Below, piece by piece: positions 13,626-27,233 of a stretch of 57,917 bases of DNA (its first letter is position 1; each line of letters begins with the position of its first letter). The notes beneath the pieces are model-generated. The model ran no database searches, was not told the origin of the DNA, and saw only the letters and a program-made list of their open reading frames with translations. The translations under genes and the position numbers were made by a program. This DNA comes from Nemertoderma westbladi (lineage: Eukaryota; Xenacoelomorpha; Nemertodermatida; Nemertodermatidae): assembly GCA_032718475.1 (NCBI GenBank), contig JAUCBJ010008207.1, forward strand, positions 1 through 57,917, read 5' to 3'.

Positions 13626-14831
13626 GAAAGAACGACAGGTTCATTCATGGTACCCCTACGCTAATGCTCACCGTACTTCGTGGCTCGCCCCACAACAGAA
13701 CGACAACAGACAGCAGACACTCTGATTGAGTTTGTGATACCCGCATGCTAGCTCGCTTACTTTTGTGGCACTCCCCACAATAAACCAGAAGATGCCCCCA
13801 TATTGCCCATATTAATTATCTCAATGTCTTAGGAATTAAGACTCGGCATATACAACACTGTGCAGTAACTGATAGTAATCAGTATTGCAAAATACTGAAT
13901 TCATGATGTAGAGTGTTATCCGGACATTTTGTGTGTTTGACGTTTGACTGTTTTCCTACGACTTACCGGCGATATGTGGAGCTGAAACTTAGCAGAAGTA
14001 CTTTTAGGACTGCGATCTACTGTTATTCAAAATGTTTGTGGCTATTTTTGATAACGGTCAAACCATTTTCGCCGACCTCATGTCGACAGCCTATGGCACC
14101 TCTGCAGTTTCACGTGAGGTTGTTCTCTCCACGGATTCAATTAACCGGGATGGCCAGGTCATTTGTTGGGTTCGCGCAGATATTGTGGCTCGGAGAGTGT
14201 GGGTTAGTCTGAGGGAGGCGTAGTTCGAAATTGCGGATTGCGGTTGTAAACGCGGACGCCCTAGCTAGACGCTCAACCAGTTCCAACTTGGAACAGCGCT
14301 GCCGGGCCAAGAGGGCACATTACCGTGAGGTGTGTGAAGACCGTCAGCTCGCCTCTAGTGGGCACAAGCGACGGTGTTTGGTCTCCAGAAACTGATAATT
14401 TGCTCCGGCATCTCGCTGAGGCGTTGGAGGCCCGATGGAACGGGAGGGTTTGTTTCAGCAGGGTTCTGGGGGGGGATCCGTAGGATGCTACTGTTTGGCG
14501 TGCTGCGGACGAATTCCCTCCGTCTCCTTGGAGGGCGTCGCCCCTGGCGCGGTCTCGGGTTTGAGGATGGGGCAGGAATCCTATAGACTGCATAACTAAC
14601 TTTTATTGTTAATAACAAAGTAAGTCTAGTTTGTGTTGGTGGCATATAAATTTTGCTAATATTTATATTCTATAAATGGTGATAACGTAGGAATGCGGTT
14701 ATGTTAATTTTAGTCCTGATTTGATCATTTTATGCAAATACAACCTCTTAGAAAGCAAAAACTAGACAAACCATTTTTTCACAGTGGCTGACTGTTATCA
14801 CCGTTTTTAGGTTTTGTCACAAATTCCGATT
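13626..14831. other. Spacer between arrays with a GC-rich, possibly once-coding patch
   Basis: About 1.2 kb of non-tandem DNA. Positions 13660-13790 hold two imperfect copies of a short segment ending in a CCCCACAA motif. Positions 14030-14590 are clearly more GC-rich than the surroundings. There a plus-strand frame from 14032 to 14223 is open (63 codons) and further short open stretches continue in other frames, as in a frameshifted relic of a coding sequence. I recognise no domain, and none of these frames is a convincing intact gene. From 14600 the sequence is AT-rich with nothing identifiable. Confidence 0.3.
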
Positions 14832-16592
14832 TTGGTTTGGTTATTGGTTAGTTATATCAAGTTATTGGTTTGTTATATCAAGTTATTGGTTTGTTATATC
14901 AAGTTATTGGTTTGTTATATCGAGTTATTTATTGGTTTGTTATATCGAGCTATTGGTTTGTTATATCGAGTTATTGGTTTGTTATATCGAGTTATTTATT
15001 GGTTTGTTATATCGAGATATTGGTTTGTTATATCGAGTTATTGGTTTGTTATATCGAGTTATTTATTGGTTTGTTATATCGAGTTATTGGTTTGTTATAT
15101 CGAGTTATTGGTTTGTTATATCGAGTTATTGGTTTGTTATATCGAGTTATTTGTTTGTTATATCGAGTTATTGGTTTGTTATATCGAGTTATCGGTTTGT
15201 TATATCTAGTTATTGGTTTGTTATATCGAGTTATCGGTTTGTTATATCTAGTTATTGGTTTGTTATATCGAGTTATTGGTTTGTTATATCGAGTTATTGG
15301 TTTGTTATATCGAGTTATTGGTTTGTTATATCGAGTTATTGGTTTGTTATATCGAGTTATTAGTTTGTTATATCGAGTTATTGGTTTGTTATATCTAGTT
15401 ATTGGTTTGTTATATCGAGTTATTGGTTTGTTATATCGAGTTATTGGTTTGTTATATCGAGTTATTGGTTTGTTATATCGAGTTATTGGTTTGTTATATC
15501 GAGTTATTGGTTTGTTATATCGAGTTATTGGTTTGTTATATCGAGTTATTGGTTTGTTATATCGAGTTATTGGTTTGTTATATCGAGATATTGGTTTGTT
15601 ATGTCTAGTTATTGGTTTGTTATATCGAGATATTGGTTTGTTATATCGAGTTATTGGTTTGTTATATCGAGTTATTTATTGGTTTGTTATATCGAGTTAT
15701 TGGTTTGTTATATCGAGTTATTTGTTTGTTATATCGAGTTATTGGTTTGTTATATCGAGTTATCGGTTTGTTATATCTAGTTATTGGTTTGTTATATCGA
15801 GTTATCGGTTTGTTATATCTAGTTATTGGTTTGTTATATCGAGTTATTCGTTTGTTATATCGAGTAATTGGTTTGTTATATCGAGTTATTGATTTGTTAT
15901 ATCGAGTTATTGGTTTGTTATATCGAGTTATTGGTTTGTTATATCGAGTTATCGGTTTGTTATATCTAGTTATTGGTTTGTTATATCGAGTTATTGGTTT
16001 GTTATATCGAGTTATTGGTTTGTTCTATCGAGTTATTGGTTTGTTATATCGAGTTATTGGTTTGTTATATCGAGTTATTAGTTTGTTATATCGAGTTATT
16101 GGTTTGTTATATCTAGTTATTGGTTTGTTATATCGAGTTATTGGTTTGTTATATCGAGTTATTGGTTTGTTATATCGAGTTATTGGTTTGTTATATCGAG
16201 TTATTGGTTTGTTATATCGAGTTATTGGTTTGTTATATCGAGTTATTGGTTTGTTATATCGAGTTATTGGTTTGTTATATCGAGTTATTGGTTTGTTATA
16301 TCGAGTTATTGGTTTGTTATATCGAGTCATTGGTTTGTTATATCGAGTTATTGGTTTGTTATATCGAGTTATTGGTTTGTTATATCGAGATATTGGTTTG
16401 TTATGTCTAGTTATTGGTTTGTTATATCGAGTTATTGGTTTGTTATATCGAGTTATTCGTATGTTATATCGAGTTATTGGTTTCTTATATCGAGTTATTG
16501 GTTTGTTATATCGAGTTATTGGTTTGTTATATCGAGTTATTGGTTTGTTATATCGAGTTATTGGTTTGTTATATCGAGTTATTGGTTTGTTA
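14832..16592. repeat. 21-bp minisatellite array (AT-rich), about 84 units
   Basis: The unit is GTTATTGGTTTGTTATATCG plus A. A minority of units are 25 bp, with an extra TTTA making TTATTTATTGG (near 14930, 14997, 15062, 15673). Point variants include TATATCTAG, TATATCAAG at the left edge and ATCGGTTTG. The block at 15110-15600 recurs at about 15720-16410, so the array has expanded by block duplication. Because 21 is a multiple of three and the unit lacks stops, several frames remain open and translate as heptapeptides such as VIGLLYR; I regard these as by-products. The last unit runs into unrelated sequence at 16593. Confidence 0.96.
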
Positions 16593-17000
16593 CAAATATA
16601 CCGTCCTCTAATACTTCTAGAGTTTGAATCCCCAGTCTGTAAGTATTCAACTTAATAAATAATGTTTAATGAGTTTCACATATCCGTAGCAGTGAAGAGA
16701 ATGACTCATTGTTTAATAACGAGCCATCGGTCACCATATCAAATAAAACAATACGACGTATTGCGTTAACTAACAGGTACAAAGTGCAATGCATTATACA
16801 TTACAGTTAGTATAAACTAATGTATAAAGTCGGGTGGGATATATCGCAATAAAATAGTTGGTATTGGAGCGGATGTTGGGCATTAATATGTCGGATATAT
16901 TGTTTGTTTGAGTTCAGGAGATAAAAGGTTGTTTGGCTGAGGTGTGGAGGTACAAATGGATGTTGGTGGAAATATAATATGGGTAGAGAATAAACGAAAA
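16593..17000. other. AT-rich spacer, no gene seen
   Basis: Unique sequence of about 400 bp between two arrays. GTTTGAATCCCC near 16623 resembles the B box of a tRNA promoter, but no A box or tRNA fold accompanies it. Nothing else is identifiable. Confidence 0.5.
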
Positions 17001-20000
17001 GGGAGACAACGTGATAGTAGGGCCGAAGAGTTACAGATGATTAACGGCATTATATATTAGCTTAGCAATCACATTGTGGGAGACAACGTGATAGTAGGGC
17101 CGAAGAGTCACAGATGATTAACGGCATTATATATTAGCTTAGCAATCACATTGTGGGAGACAACGTGATAGTAGGGCCGAAGAGTTACAGATGATTAACG
17201 GCATTATATATTAGCTTAGCAATCACATTGTGGGAGACAACGTGATAGTAGGGCCGAAGAGTTACAGATGATTAACGGCATTATATATTAGCTTAGCAAT
17301 CACATTGTGGGAGACAACGTGATAGTAGGGCCGAAGAGTTACAGATGATTAACGGCATTATATATTAGCTTAGCAATCACATTGTGGGAGACAACGTGAT
17401 AGTAGGGCCGAAGAGTCACAGATGATTAACGGCATTATATATTAGCTTAGCAATCACATTGTGGGAGACAACGTGATAGTAGGGCCGAAGAGTTACAGAT
17501 GATTAACGGCATTATATATTAGCTTAGCAATCACATTGTGGGAGACAACGTGATAGTAGGGCCGAAGAGTTACAGATGATTAACGGCATTATATATTAGC
17601 TTAGCAATCACATTGTGGGAGACAACGTGATAGTAGGGCCGAAGAGTTACAGATGATTAACGGCATTATATATTAGCTTAGCAATCACATTGTGGGAGAC
17701 AACGTGATAGTAGGGCCGAAGAGTTACAGATGATTAACGGCATTATATATTAGCTTAGCAATCACATTGTGGGAGACAACGTGATAGTAGGGCCGAAGAG
17801 TTACAGATGATTAACGGCATTATATATTAGCTTAGCAATCACATTGTGGGAGACAACGTGATAGTAGGGCCGAAGAGTTACAGATGATTAACGGCATTAT
17901 ATATTAGCTTAGCAATCACATTGTGGGAGACAACGTGATAGTAGGGCCGAAGAGTTACAGATGATTAACGGCATTATATATTAGCTTAGCAATCACATTG
18001 TGGGAGACAACGTGATAGTAGGGCCGAAGAGTTACAGATGATTAACGGCATTATATATTAGCTTAGCAATCACATTGTGGGAGACAACGTGATAGTAGGG
18101 CCGAAGAGTTACAGATGATTAACGGCATTATATATTAGCTTAGCAATCACATTGTGGGAGACAACGTGATAGTAGGGCCGAAGAGTTACAGATGATTAAC
18201 GGCATTATATATTAGCTTAGCAATCACATTGTGGGAGACAACGTGATAGTAGGGCCGAAGAGTTACAGATGATTAACGGCATTATATATTAGCTTAGCAA
18301 TCACATTGTGGGAGACAACGTGATAGTAGGGCCGAAGAGTTACAGATGATTAACGGCATTATATATTAGCTTAGCAATCACATTGTGGGAGACAACGTGA
18401 TAGTAGGGCCGAAGAGTTACAGATGATTAACGGCATTATATATTAGCTTAGCAATCACATTGTGGGAGACAACGTGATAGTAGGGCCGAAGAGTTACAGA
18501 TGATTAACGGCATTATATATTAGCTTAGCAATCACATTGTGGGAGACAACGTGATAGTAGGGCCGAAGAGTTACAGATGATTAACGGCATTATATATTAG
18601 CTTAGCAATCACATTGTGGGAGACAACGTGATAGTAGGGCCGAAGAGTTACAGATGATTAACGGCATTATATATTAGCTTAGCAATCACATTGTGGGAGA
18701 CAACGTGATAGTAGGGCCGAAGAGTTACAGATGATTAACGGCATTATATATTAGCTTAGCAATCACATTGTGGGAGACAACGTGATAGTAGGGCCGAAGA
18801 GTTACAGATGATTAACGGCATTATATATTAGCTTAGCAATCACATTGTGGGAGACAACGTGATAGTAGGGCCGAAGAGTTACAGATGATTAACGGCATTA
18901 TATATTAGCTTAGCAATCACATTGTGGGAGACAACGTGATAGTAGGGCCGAAGAGTTACAGATGATTAACGGCATTATATATTAGCTTAGCAATCACATT
19001 GTGGGAGACAACGTGATAGTAGGGCCGAAGAGTTACAGATGATTAACGGCATTATATATTAGCTTAGCAATCACATTGTGGGAGACAACGTGATAGTAGG
19101 GCCGAAGAGTTACAGATGATTAACGGCATTATATATTAGCTTAGCAATCACATTGTGGGAGACAACGTGATAGTAGGGCCGAAGAGTTACAGATGATTAA
19201 CGGCATTATATATTAGCTTAGCAATCACATTGTGGGAGACAACGTGATAGTAGGGCCGAAGAGTTACAGATGATTAACGGCATTATATATTAGCTTAGCA
19301 ATCACATTGTGGGAGACAACGTGATAGTAGGGCCGAAGAGTTACAGATGATTAACGGCATTATATATTAGCTTAGCAATCACATTGTGGGAGACAACGTG
19401 ATAGTAGGGCCGAAGAGTTACAGATGATTAACGGCATTATATATTAGCTTAGCAATCACATTGTGGGAGACAACGTGATAGTAGGGCCGAAGAGTTACAG
19501 ATGATTAACGGCATTATATATTAGCTTAGCAATCACATTGTGGGAGACAACGTGATAGTAGGGCCGAAGAGTTACAGATGATTAACGGCATTATATATTA
19601 GCTTAGCAATCACATTGTGGGAGACAACGTGATAGTAGGGCCGAAGAGTTACAGATGATTAACGGCATTATATATTAGCTTAGCAATCACATTGTGGGAG
19701 ACAACGTGATAGTAGGGCCGAAGAGTTACAGATGATTAACGGCATTATATATTAGCTTAGCAATCACATTGTGGGAGACAACGTGATAGTAGGGCCGAAG
19801 AGTTACAGATGATTAACGGCATTATATATTAGCTTAGCAATCACATTGTGGGAGACAACGTGATAGTAGGGCCGAAGAGTTACAGATGATTAACGGCATT
19901 ATATATTAGCTTAGCAATCACATTGTGGGAGACAACGTGATAGTAGGGCCGAAGAGTTACAGATGATTAACGGCATTATATATTAGCTTAGCAATCACAT

Positions 20001-20692
20001 TGTGGGAGACAACGTGATAGTAGGGCCGAAGAGTTACAGATGATTAACGGCATTATATATTAGCTTAGCAATCACATTGTGGGAGACAACGTGATAGTAG
20101 GGCCGAAGAGTTACAGATGATTAACGGCATTATATATTAGCTTAGCAATCACATTGTGGGAGACAACGTGATAGTAGGGCCGAAGAGTTACAGATGATTA
20201 ACGGCATTATATATTAGCTTAGCAATCACATTGTGGGAGACAACGTGATAGTAGGGCCGAAGAGTTACAGATGATTAACGGCATTATATATTAGCTTAGC
20301 AATCACATTGTGGGAGACAACGTGATAGTAGGGCCGAAGAGTTACAGATGATTAACGGCATTATATATTAGCTTAGCAATCACATTGTGGGAGACAACGT
20401 GATAGTAGGGCCGAAGAGTTACAGATGATTAACGGCATTATATATTAGCTTAGCAATCACATTGTGGGAGACAACGTGATAGTAGGGCCGAAGAGTTACA
20501 GATGATTAACGGCATTATATATTAGCTTAGCAATCACATTGTGGGAGACAACGTGATAGTAGGGCCGAAGAGTTACAGATGATTAACGGCATTATTAGCT
20601 TAGCAATCACATTGTGGGAGACAACATGATAGTAGGGCCGAAGAGTCACAGATGATTAACGGCATTATATATTAGCTTAGCAATCACATTGT
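17001..20692. repeat. 77-bp satellite array, exactly 48 units, almost invariant
   Basis: The unit starts GGGAGACAACGTGATAGTAG and ends CTTAGCAATCACATTGT, with ATTATATATTAG between. Across 48 consecutive units I see only these differences: GAGTCACAG instead of GAGTTACAG in units 2, 6 and 48, a 4-bp loss of ATAT in unit 47 (20543-20615), and CAACATGAT in unit 48. Variation therefore sits at the two edges and the interior is homogeneous, as expected of very recent expansion or strong homogenisation. The matching change in units 2 and 6 suggests one event copied a four-unit block. The period is not a multiple of three; no protein is implied. Confidence 0.98.
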
Positions 20693-20808
20693 GACAATGA
20701 AAGTACTGGTAAATTTCGTAACAGTTGCGAATTATTTGACCAAGTTGGTTTAGGTCGTAAACAAAAAGCAAAGCAAAGTAAGTAAACATAGGTAGGGATG
20801 GGTGATAC
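20693..20808. other. Short unique spacer
   Basis: About 115 bp of non-repetitive AT-rich sequence separates the 77-bp array from the GC-rich 21-bp array. No feature identified. Confidence 0.5.
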
Positions 20809-23800
20809 TCGGTTACCCACTTGGTTGCCTCGGTTACCCACTTGGTCGCCCCGGTTACCCACTTGGTCGCCCCGGTTACCCACTTGGTTGCCCCGGTTAC
20901 CTACTTGGTCGCCCCGGTTACCCACTTGGTCGCCCCGGTTACCCACTTGGTCGCCCCGGTTACCCACTTGGTTGCCCCGGTTACCCACTCGGTCGCCCCG
21001 GTTACCTACTTGGTCGCCCCGGTTACCTACTTGGTTGCCCCGGTTACCCACTTGGTCGCCCCGGTTACCCACTTGGTTGCCCCGGTTACCTACTTGGTTG
21101 CCCCGGTTACCTACTTGGTCGCCCGGGTTACCCACTTGGTTGCCCCGGTTACCTACTTGGTCGCCCCGGTTACCCACTTGGTTGCCTCGGTTACCCACTT
21201 GGTCGCCCCGGTTACCCACTTGGTTGCCCCGGTTACCTACTTGGTCGCCCCGGTTACCCACTTGGTCGCCCCGGTTACCCACTTGGTCGCCCCGGTTACC
21301 CACTTGGTTGCCCCGGTTACCTACTTGGTCGCCCCGGTTACCCACTTGGTCGCCCCGGTTACCCACTTGGTCGCCCCGGTTACCCACTTGGTCGCCCCGG
21401 TTACCTACTTGGTTGCCCCGGTTACCCACTTGGTTGCCCCGGTTACCTACTTGGTCGCCCCGGTTACCCACTTGGTCGCCCCGGTTACCTACTTGGTTGC
21501 CCCGGTTACCCACTTGGTTGCCCCGGTTACCCACTTGGTTGCCCCGGTTACCCACTTGGTCGCCCCGGTTACCCACTTGGTCGCCCCGGTTACCTACTTG
21601 GTCGCCCCGGTTACCCACTTGGTCGCCCCGGTTACCCACTTGGTCGCCCCGGTTACCCACTTGGTCGCCCCGGTTACCCACTTGGTCGCCCCGGTTACCT
21701 ACTTGGTCGCCCCGGTTACCCACTTGGTCGCCCCGGTTACCCACTTGGTCGCCTCGGTTACCCACTTGGTCGCCCCGGTTACCCACTTGGTTGCCCCGGT
21801 TACCTACTTGGTCGCCCCGGTTACCCACTTGGTCGCCCCGGTTACCCACTTGGTCGCCCCGGTTACCCACTTGGTCGCCCCGGTTACCTACTTGGTCGCC
21901 CCGGTTACCCACTTGGTCGCCCCGGTTACCCACTTGGTCGCCTCGGTTACCCACTTGGTCGCCCCGGTTACCCACTTGGTCGCCCCGGTTACCTACTTGG
22001 TCGCCCCGGTTACCCACTTGGTCGCCCCGGTTACCCACTTGGTCGCCCCGGTTACCCACTTGGTCGCCCCGGTTACCCACTTGGTCGCCCCGGTTACCTA
22101 CTTGGTCGCCCCGGTTACCCACTTGGTCGCCCCGGTTACCCACTTGGTCGCCTCGGTTACCCACTTGGTCGCCCCGGTTACCCACTTGGTTGCCCCGGTT
22201 ACCTACTTGGTCGCCCCGGTTACCCACTTGGTCGCCCCGGTTACCCACTTGGTCGCCCCGGTTACCCACTTGGTCGCCCCGGTTACCTACTTGGTTGCCC
22301 CGGTTACCCACTTGGTTGACCCGGTTACCCACTTGGTCGCCCCGGTTACCCACTTGGTCGCCCCGGTTACCCACTTGGTCGCCCCGGTTACCTACTTGGT
22401 TGCCCCGGTTACCCACTTAGTTGACCCGGTTACCCACTTGGTTACCCCGGTTACCCACTTGGTCGCCCCGGTTACCCACTTGGTCGCCCCGGTTACCTAC
22501 TTGGTCGCCCCGGTTACCCACTTGGTTGCCCCGGTTACCCACTTGGTCGCCCCGGTTACCCACTTGGTCGCCCCGGTTACCCACTTGGTCGCCTCGGTTA
22601 CCCACTTGGTCGCCCCGGTTACCCACTTGGTTGCCCCGGTTACCTACTTGGTCGCCCCGGTTACCCACTTGGTCGCCCCGGTTACCTACTTGGTTGCCCC
22701 GGTTACCCACTTGGTTGCCCCGGTTACCCACTTGGTTGCCCCGGTTACCCACTTGGTCGCCCCGGTTACCCACTTGGTCGCCCCGGTTACCTACTTGGTT
22801 GCCCCGGTTACCCACTTGGTTGCCCCGGTTACCCACTTGGTTGCCCCGGTTACCCACTTGGTCGCCCCGGTTACCCACTTGGTCGCCCCGGTTACCTACT
22901 TGGTTGCCCCGGTTACCCACTTGGTTGCCCCGGTTACCCACTTGGTTGCCCCGGTTACCCACTTGGTCGCCCCGGTTACCCACTTGGTCGCCCCGGTTAC
23001 CTACTTGGTCGCCCCGGTTACCCACTTGGTCGCCCCGGTTACCCACTTGGTCGCCTCGGTTACCCACTTGGTCGCCCCGGTTACCCACTTGGTTGCCCCG
23101 GTTACCTACTTGGTCGCCCCGGTTACCCACTTGGTCGCCCCGGTTACCCACTTGGTCGCCCCGGTTACCCACTTGGTCGCCCCGGTTACCTACTTGGTCG
23201 CCTCGGTTACCCACTTGGTCGCCCCGGTTACCCACTTGGTCGCCCCGGTTACCTACTTGGTCGCCCCGGTTACCCACTTGGTCGCCCCGGTTACCCACTT
23301 GGTCGCCCCGGTTACCCACTTGGTCGCCCCGGTTACCCACTTGGTCGCCCCGGTTACCTACTTGGTCGCCCCGGTTACCCACTTGGTCGCCCCGGTTACC
23401 CACTTGGTCGCCTCGGTTACCCACTTGGTCGCCCCGGTTACCCACTTGGTTGCCCCGGTTACCTACTTGGTCTCCCCGGTTACCCACTTGGTCGCCCCGG
23501 TTACCCACTTGGTCGCCCCGGTTACCCACTTGGTCGCCCCGGTTACCTACTTGGTCGCCCCGGTTACCCACTTGGTCGCCCCGGTTACCTACTTGGTTGC
23601 CCCGGTTACCCACTTGGTTGCCCCGGTTACCCACTTGGTTGCCCCGGTTACCCACTTGGTCGCCCCGGTTACCCACTTGGTCGCCCCGGTTACCTACTTG
23701 GTTGCCCCGGTTACCCACTTGGTTGCCCCGGTTACCCACTTGGTTGCCCCGGTTACCCACTTGGTCGCCCCGGTTACCCACTTGGTCGCCCCGGTTACCT

Positions 23801-26800
23801 ACTTGGTCGCCCCGGTTACCCACTTGGTCGCCCCGGTTACCCACTTGGTCGCCTCGGTTACCCACTTGGTCGCCCCGGTTACCTACTTGGTCGCCCCGGT
23901 TACCCACTTGGTCGCCCCGGTTACCCACTTGGTCGCCCCGGTTACCCACTTGGTCGCCCCGGTTACCCACTTGGTCGCCCCGGTTACCTACTTGGTTGCC
24001 CCGGTTACCCACTTAGTTGACCCGGTTACCCACTTGGTTACCCCGGTTACCCACTTGGTCGCCCCGGTTACCCACTTGGTCGCCCCGGTTACCTACTTGG
24101 TCGCCCCGGTTACCCACTTGGTTGCCCCGGTTACCCACTTGGTCGCCCCGGTTACCCACTTGGTCGCCCCGGTTACCCACTTGGTCGCCTCGGTTACCCA
24201 CTTGGTCGCCCCGGTTACCCACTTGGTTGCCCCGGTTACCTACTTGGTCGCCCCGGTTACCCACTTGGTCGCCCCGGTTACCTACTTGGTTGCCCCGGTT
24301 ACCCACTTGGTTGCCCCGGTTACCCACTTGGTTGCCCCGGTTACCCACTTGGTCGCCCCGGTTACCCACTTGGTCGCCCCGGTTACCTACTTGGTTGCCC
24401 CGGTTACCCACTTGGTTGCCCCGGTTACCCACTTGGTTGCCCCGGTTACCCACTTGGTCGCCCCGGTTACCCACTTGGTCGCCCCGGTTACCTACTTGGT
24501 TGCCCCGGTTACCCACTTGGTTGCCCCGGTTACCCACTTGGTTGCCCCGGTTACCCACTTGGTCGCCCCGGTTACCCACTTGGTCGCCCCGGTTACCTAC
24601 TTGGTCGCCCCGGTTACCCACTTGGTCGCCCCGGTTACCCACTTGGTCGCCTCGGTTACCCACTTGGTCGCCCCGGTTACCCACTTGGTTGCCCCGGTTA
24701 CCTACTTGGTCGCCCCGGTTACCCACTTGGTCGCCCCGGTTACCCACTTGGTCGCCCCGGTTACCCACTTGGTCGCCCCGGTTACCTACTTGGTCGCCTC
24801 GGTTACCCACTTGGTCGCCCCGGTTACCCACTTGGTCGCCCCGGTTACCTACTTGGTCGCCCCGGTTACCCACTTGGTCGCCCCGGTTACCCACTTGGTC
24901 GCCCCGGTTACCCACTTGGTCGCCCCGGTTACCCACTTGGTCGCCCCGGTTACCTACTTGGTCGCCCCGGTTACCCACTTGGTCGCCCCGGTTACCCACT
25001 TGGTCGCCTCGGTTACCCACTTGGTCGCCCCGGTTACCCACTTGGTTGCCCCGGTTACCTACTTGGTCTCCCCGGTTACCCACTTGGTCGCCCCGGTTAC
25101 CCACTTGGTCGCCCCGGTTACCCACTTGGTCGCCCCGGTTACCTACTTGGTCGCCCCGGTTACCCACTTGGTCGCCCCGGTTACCTACTTGGTTGCCCCG
25201 GTTACCCACTTGGTTGCCCCGGTTACCCACTTGGTTGCCCCGGTTACCCACTTGGTCGCCCCGGTTACCCACTTGGTCGCCCCGGTTACCTACTTGGTTG
25301 CCCCGGTTACCCACTTGGTTGCCCCGGTTACCCACTTGGTTGCCCCGGTTACCCACTTGGTCGCCCCGGTTACCCACTTGGTCGCCCCGGTTACCTACTT
25401 GGTCGCCCCGGTTACCCACTTGGTCGCCCCGGTTACCTACTTGGTTGCCCCGGTTACCCACTTGGTTGCCCCGGTTACCCACTTGGTTGCCCCGGTTACC
25501 CACTTGGTCGCCCCGGTTACCCACTTGGTCGCCCCGGTTACCTACTTGGTCGCCTCGGTTACCCACTTGGTCGCCCCGGTTACCTACTTGGTCGCCCCGG
25601 TTACCCACTTGGTCGCCCCGGTTACCCACTTGGTCGCCCCGGTTACCCACTTGGTCGCCCCGGTTACCCACTTGGTCGCCTCGGTTACCCACTTGGTCGC
25701 CCCGGTTACCTACTTGGTCTCCCCGGTTACCCACTTGGTCGCCCCGGTTACCCACTTGGTCGCCTCGGTTACCTACTTGGTCTCCCCGGTTACCCACTTG
25801 GTCGCCCCGGTTACCCACTTGGTTGCCCCGGTTACCTACTTGGTCGCCCCGGTTACCCACTTGGTCGCCCCGGTTACCCACTTGGTCGCCCCGGTTACCT
25901 ACTTGGTCGCCCCGGTTACCCACTTGGTCGCCCCGGTTACCTACTTGGTTGCCTCGGTTACCCACTTGGTCGCCCCGGTTACCCACTTGGTTGCCCCGGT
26001 TACCTACTTGGTCGCCCCGGTTACCCACTTGGTTGCCCCGGTTACCCACTTGGTTTCCCGGTTACCTACTTGGTTGCCCCGGTTACCCACTTGGTTGCCC
26101 CGGTTACCCACTTAGTTGCCCCGGTTACCCACTTGGTTGCCCCGGTTACCTACTTGGTTGCCCCGGTTACCCACTTGGTCGCCCCGGTTACCCACTTAGT
26201 TGCCCCGGTTACCCACTTGGTTGCCCCGGTTACCTACTTGGTTGCCCCGGTTACCTACTTGGTCGCCCCGGTTACCCACTTGGTCGCCCCGGTTACCCAC
26301 TTGGTTGCCCCGGTTACCTACTTGGTCGCCCCGGTTACCCACTTGGTCGCCCCGGTTACCCACTTGGTTGCCCCGGTTACCTACTTGGTCGCCCCGGTTA
26401 CCCACTTGGTCGCCCCGGTTACCCACTTGGTCGCCCCGGTTACCTACTTGGTCGCCCCGGTTACCCACTTGGTCGCCCCGGTTACCCACTTGGTCGCCCC
26501 GGTTACCCACTTGGTCGCCCCGGTTACCTACTTGGTCTCCCCGGTTACCCACTTGGTCGCCCCGGTTACCCACTTGGTCGCCTCGGTTACCTACTTGGTC
26601 TCCCCGGTTACCTACTTGGTCGCCCCGGTTACCCACTTGGTCGCCCCGGTTACCTACTTGGTCGCCCCGGTTACCCACTTGGTCGCCCCGGTTACCTACT
26701 TGGTTGCCTCGGTTACCCACTTGGTCGCCCCGGTTACCCACTTGGTTGCCCCGGTTACCTACTTGGTCGCCCCGGTTACCCACTTGGTTGCCCCGGTTAC

Positions 26801-27233
26801 CCACTTGGTTGCCCCGGTTACCCACTTAGTTGCCCCGGTTACCCACTTGGTTGCCCCGGTTACCTACTTGGTTGCCCCGGTTACCCACTTGGTCGCCCCG
26901 GTTACCCACTTGGTCGCCCCGGTTACCCACTTGGTCGCCCCGGTTACCCACTTGGTCGCCCCGGTTACCCACTTGGTTGCCCCGGTTACCCACTTGGTCG
27001 CCCCGGTTACCCACTTGGTTGCCCCGGTTACCTACTTGGTCGCCCCGGTTACCCACTTGGTCGCCCCGGTTACCCACTTGGTCGCCCCGGTTACCTACTT
27101 GGTCGCCCCGGTTACCCACTTGGTCGCCCCGGTTACCTACTTGGTCGCCCCGGTTACCCACTTGGTCGCCCCGGTTACCCACTTGGTCGCCCCGGTTACC
27201 CACTTAGTTGCCCCGGTTACCTACTCAGTTGTC
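20809..27233. repeat. GC-rich 21-bp minisatellite array, about 306 units
   Basis: The unit is GGTTACCCACTTGGTCGCCC plus C. Nearly all variation is C/T at a few fixed sites (ACCCAC/ACCTAC, GGTCGC/GGTTGC, CCCC/CTCC), with rare GTCTCC, TTGACC and TTAGTT units. A 1,596-bp block (76 units) is duplicated: the TTAGTTGACC unit with its GGTTACCCC neighbour occurs at about 22416 and again at about 24012, and the variant order after both agrees for over a kilobase. A 1-bp-short unit near 26053 shifts the phase. The unit lacks stops in most frames, so very long frames are open on both strands (for example 20821-26115 plus and 20677-22416 minus). They start and end at stray variants and have no non-repeat domain. 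Confidence 0.97.

Noticed and set aside
14814-16655. Hydrophobic heptapeptide-repeat proteins (VIGLLYR) in the first 21-bp array
   Set aside because: Same artefact: three plus frames and a minus frame are open at once, with no domain and no codon-position bias visible.
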